This document shows, one piece after another, positions 5,798 through 6,389 of a DNA stretch of 6,389 nt. The notes beneath the pieces are model-generated. The model had not been told where the DNA came from. It did no database searches and was given only the letters and a program-made list of their open reading frames with translations. The first letter of the stretch is position 1. The number at the start of each line of letters is the position of its first letter. This stretch comes from Dehalococcoidia bacterium (GTDB lineage Bacteria > Chloroflexota > Dehalococcoidia > GIF9 > AB-539-J10), in contig DAOUTC010000070.1 of the NCBI GenBank assembly GCA_030626915.1, forward strand, positions 1 through 6,389. Reading direction: 5' to 3'. Position numbers and translations under genes: made by a program.

Positions 5798-5819
5798 AAA
5801 AGGGATAGAGTCTACCCCT
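5798..5819 (-). terminator. Candidate weak intrinsic terminator
   Basis: Minus-strand AGGGGTAG-ACT-CTATCCCT can form an 8-bp stem (one G-U pair) with a 3-nt loop, followed by TTTAGG. The T-tract is short, so termination may be partial. It would separate the hicB region from the promoter of the sulfate operon. Confidence 0.4.
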
Positions 5820-5880
5820 GCTTCAGAGACCAGTCGTAGGGAATGTCGTTATTAAAGGGGTCAATGCGGAATTCATCAGG
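5812..5880 (-). pseudogene. Unidentified 22-codon coding-like remnant
   Basis: Between the hicB stop and the sulfate promoter, the minus strand is open from just after a TAG at 5886-5884 to a TAG at 5814-5812. The visible peptide starts PDEFRIDPF and ends IPYDWSLKQG, with protein-like composition but no start codon or ribosome binding site. It may be the C-terminal end of a lost gene. A stretch this short can also be open by chance, and I do not recognise the family. Its stop codon lies inside the candidate terminator stem. Confidence 0.2.
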
Positions 5881-5912
5881 CTGCTATGATAGTCAGAGGT
5901 TTCGCTTATGGC

Positions 5913-6107
5913 TCAACCTACGTTGATAGTTACCAATTCCCCTTCCTCTTCCAGCTCGAAAGGCGTCATAAGCATGTCCGTGGCTCCAATTTTTAGTGAC
6001 TCTAGCAATTCCTCCTTGGTTCTTTCTTGAGCATTTACACCGGGCAAGTCTATAAGCCACCCAATCCACCAGTCGTCACTTTTTTTAACTACGGCTCTGA
6101 ACTCCAC
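5913..6107 (-). CDS. HicB-like antitoxin (short form), apparently orphaned
   Basis: 64 residues. MEFRAVVKKSDDWWIGWLID followed by LPGVNAQERTKEELLESLK matches the HicB/UPF0150 core, which has a hydrophobic beta hairpin, an LPG turn, a T-x-EEL helix start and an amphipathic helix. There is no C-terminal HTH or RHH DNA-binding domain, as in the short HicB class (about 65-75 residues). Such proteins neutralise HicA mRNA-interferase toxins by direct binding. Start: the GTG at 6107-6105, because AGAGGTGAT lies just upstream with about 4-6 nt spacing. The expected hicA partner upstream is only a frameshifted fragment (6130 to about 6255). The antitoxin is therefore intact in sequence but probably has no local toxin. 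The gene ends TGA at 5915-5913. Confidence 0.8.
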   Translation of the reverse strand: MEFRAVVKKSDDWWIGWLIDLPGVNAQERTKEELLESLKIGATDMLMTPFELEEEGELVTINVG

Positions 6108-6129
6108 TCTATCACCTCTCTAATTTTCG

Positions 6130-6255
6130 TTATTTAACAAATGGGATATTCAAATCCTTACAAATTTTCCTTGCCAGTTCGTCAACTATTTCCATATGCC
6201 TTGGAATTTTGTATTCTTTTTGTAGTTAACCGCATAAATCATTGTGCAACTTTTC
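6130..6255 (-). pseudogene. Decayed HicA-like toxin remnant
   Basis: A 31-codon open stretch (6225-6133, stop TAA at 6132-6130) ends 22 bp before hicB and reads YKIPRHMEI...ELARKICKDLNIP. This resembles the C-terminal HicA pattern of a v-IPrH-eI block and an L-x-x-IlkdlgI helix. Just upstream, a different frame reads KSCTMIYAVNYKKN, which would fit the preceding GSH-x-IY segment with the key GSH histidine lost, implying a frameshift in the A-rich tract around 6205-6215. The N-terminal half (helix 1 and G-x-x-x-x-R-x-x-GSH) is missing, replaced by the repeat at 6256-6280. The hicA-hicB order and spacing support the call; the similarity is by eye only. Confidence 0.5.
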
Positions 6256-6280
6256 CTGTTATTGCGAGTGAAGCAACCTA
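6256..6280 (+). repeat. Degenerate copy of a widespread TCATTGCGAGCGAAGCAATC-type dispersed repeat
   Basis: Plus-strand TGTTATTGCGAGTGAAGCAA at 6257-6276 closely resembles an intergenic repeat (TCATTGCGAGCGAAGCAATC) that I recall from many unrelated bacterial genomes. It lies exactly between the ugd remnant and the hicA remnant, so it may mark the recombination junction. The family assignment is from memory. Confidence 0.5.
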
Positions 6281-6322
6281 TTCCTTGCCAACATAGCCAG
6301 CGCCTACAACTGTAATATTCAT
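6278..6322 (-). pseudogene. N-terminal stub of a UDP-glucose/nucleotide-sugar 6-dehydrogenase gene
   Basis: From the ATG at 6322-6320 the minus strand reads MNITVVGAGYVG, then KE and a TAG at 6280-6278. The first twelve residues are the classic N-terminal Rossmann strand and GxGxxG loop of UDP-glucose 6-dehydrogenase family proteins, which make UDP-glucuronate for surface polysaccharides. After the second glycine of GYVG the similarity stops abruptly and the dispersed repeat begins, so the gene is truncated at codon 12. No strong ribosome binding site precedes the ATG. The match is short but highly characteristic; chance, or another Rossmann enzyme, is the alternative. Confidence 0.5.
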
Positions 6323-6389
6323 GAGGTCTTCACGTCTTTATTTATTATGGAAACTTCAGGATTAGGTCATTAACCACTTTCGAGCCACT

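Noticed and set aside
6345..6389. Open stretch at the right edge reading GSKVVNDLILKFP before a TAA, possibly the end of an upstream gene
   Set aside because: Fourteen residues are too few to tell a real C-terminus from chance; sequence beyond the window would be needed.

Overview
The window looks bacterial. Most genes have strong GGAGG-type ribosome binding sites, and sigma70-like boxes (TATAAT, TACAAT) precede two transcription units. Every convincing gene is on the minus strand, so the locus reads from the right edge to the left. Nothing fixes the phylum. The intergenic debris (CCGAAATCC...AAACAAATTCAA blocks and a TTATTGCGAGTGAAGCAA block) resembles repeats I associate with uncultured environmental lineages such as Chloroflexota or candidate phyla, but that is recollection, not proof.

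Layout in direction of transcription. (1) 6389-5913 is a decayed zone: the first 12 codons of a UDP-glucose 6-dehydrogenase-like gene, a degenerate dispersed repeat, the C-terminal part of a HicA-like toxin, and an intact 64-residue HicB-like antitoxin. (2) 5912-5747 holds a 21-residue unidentified coding-like remnant, a candidate terminator hairpin and a promoter. (3) 5713-1411 is a six-gene same-strand run: two tandem ribbon-helix-helix (RHH) paralogues overlapping by 4 bp, a TauE/SafE-family permease, CysD and CysN (the two subunits of ATP sulfurylase), and a compact alkaline-phosphatase-superfamily phosphodiesterase. Two related 43-bp repeats sit in its two largest gaps, cysD-cysN and cysN-phosphodiesterase. 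(4) 1332-1 is a polysaccharide flippase with its own promoter, cut by the left edge.

Together the genes suggest a sulfate uptake and activation module: anion permease, then CysD adenylylation of sulfate to APS driven by CysN GTP hydrolysis. It is embedded in or beside a surface-polysaccharide locus (flippase, ugd remnant). No APS/PAPS reductase, sulfite reductase or APS kinase is visible, so supply of activated sulfate for sulfation of a surface glycan is as plausible as cysteine synthesis.

The least explained parts are the tandem RHH pair, whose C-terminal L..LGYL tails resemble the CysD C-terminus; a perfect inverted repeat between the -10 box and the start codon of the first RHH gene, a candidate autoregulatory operator; the shortened switch I loop in CysN; and the repeats that split cysD from cysN.
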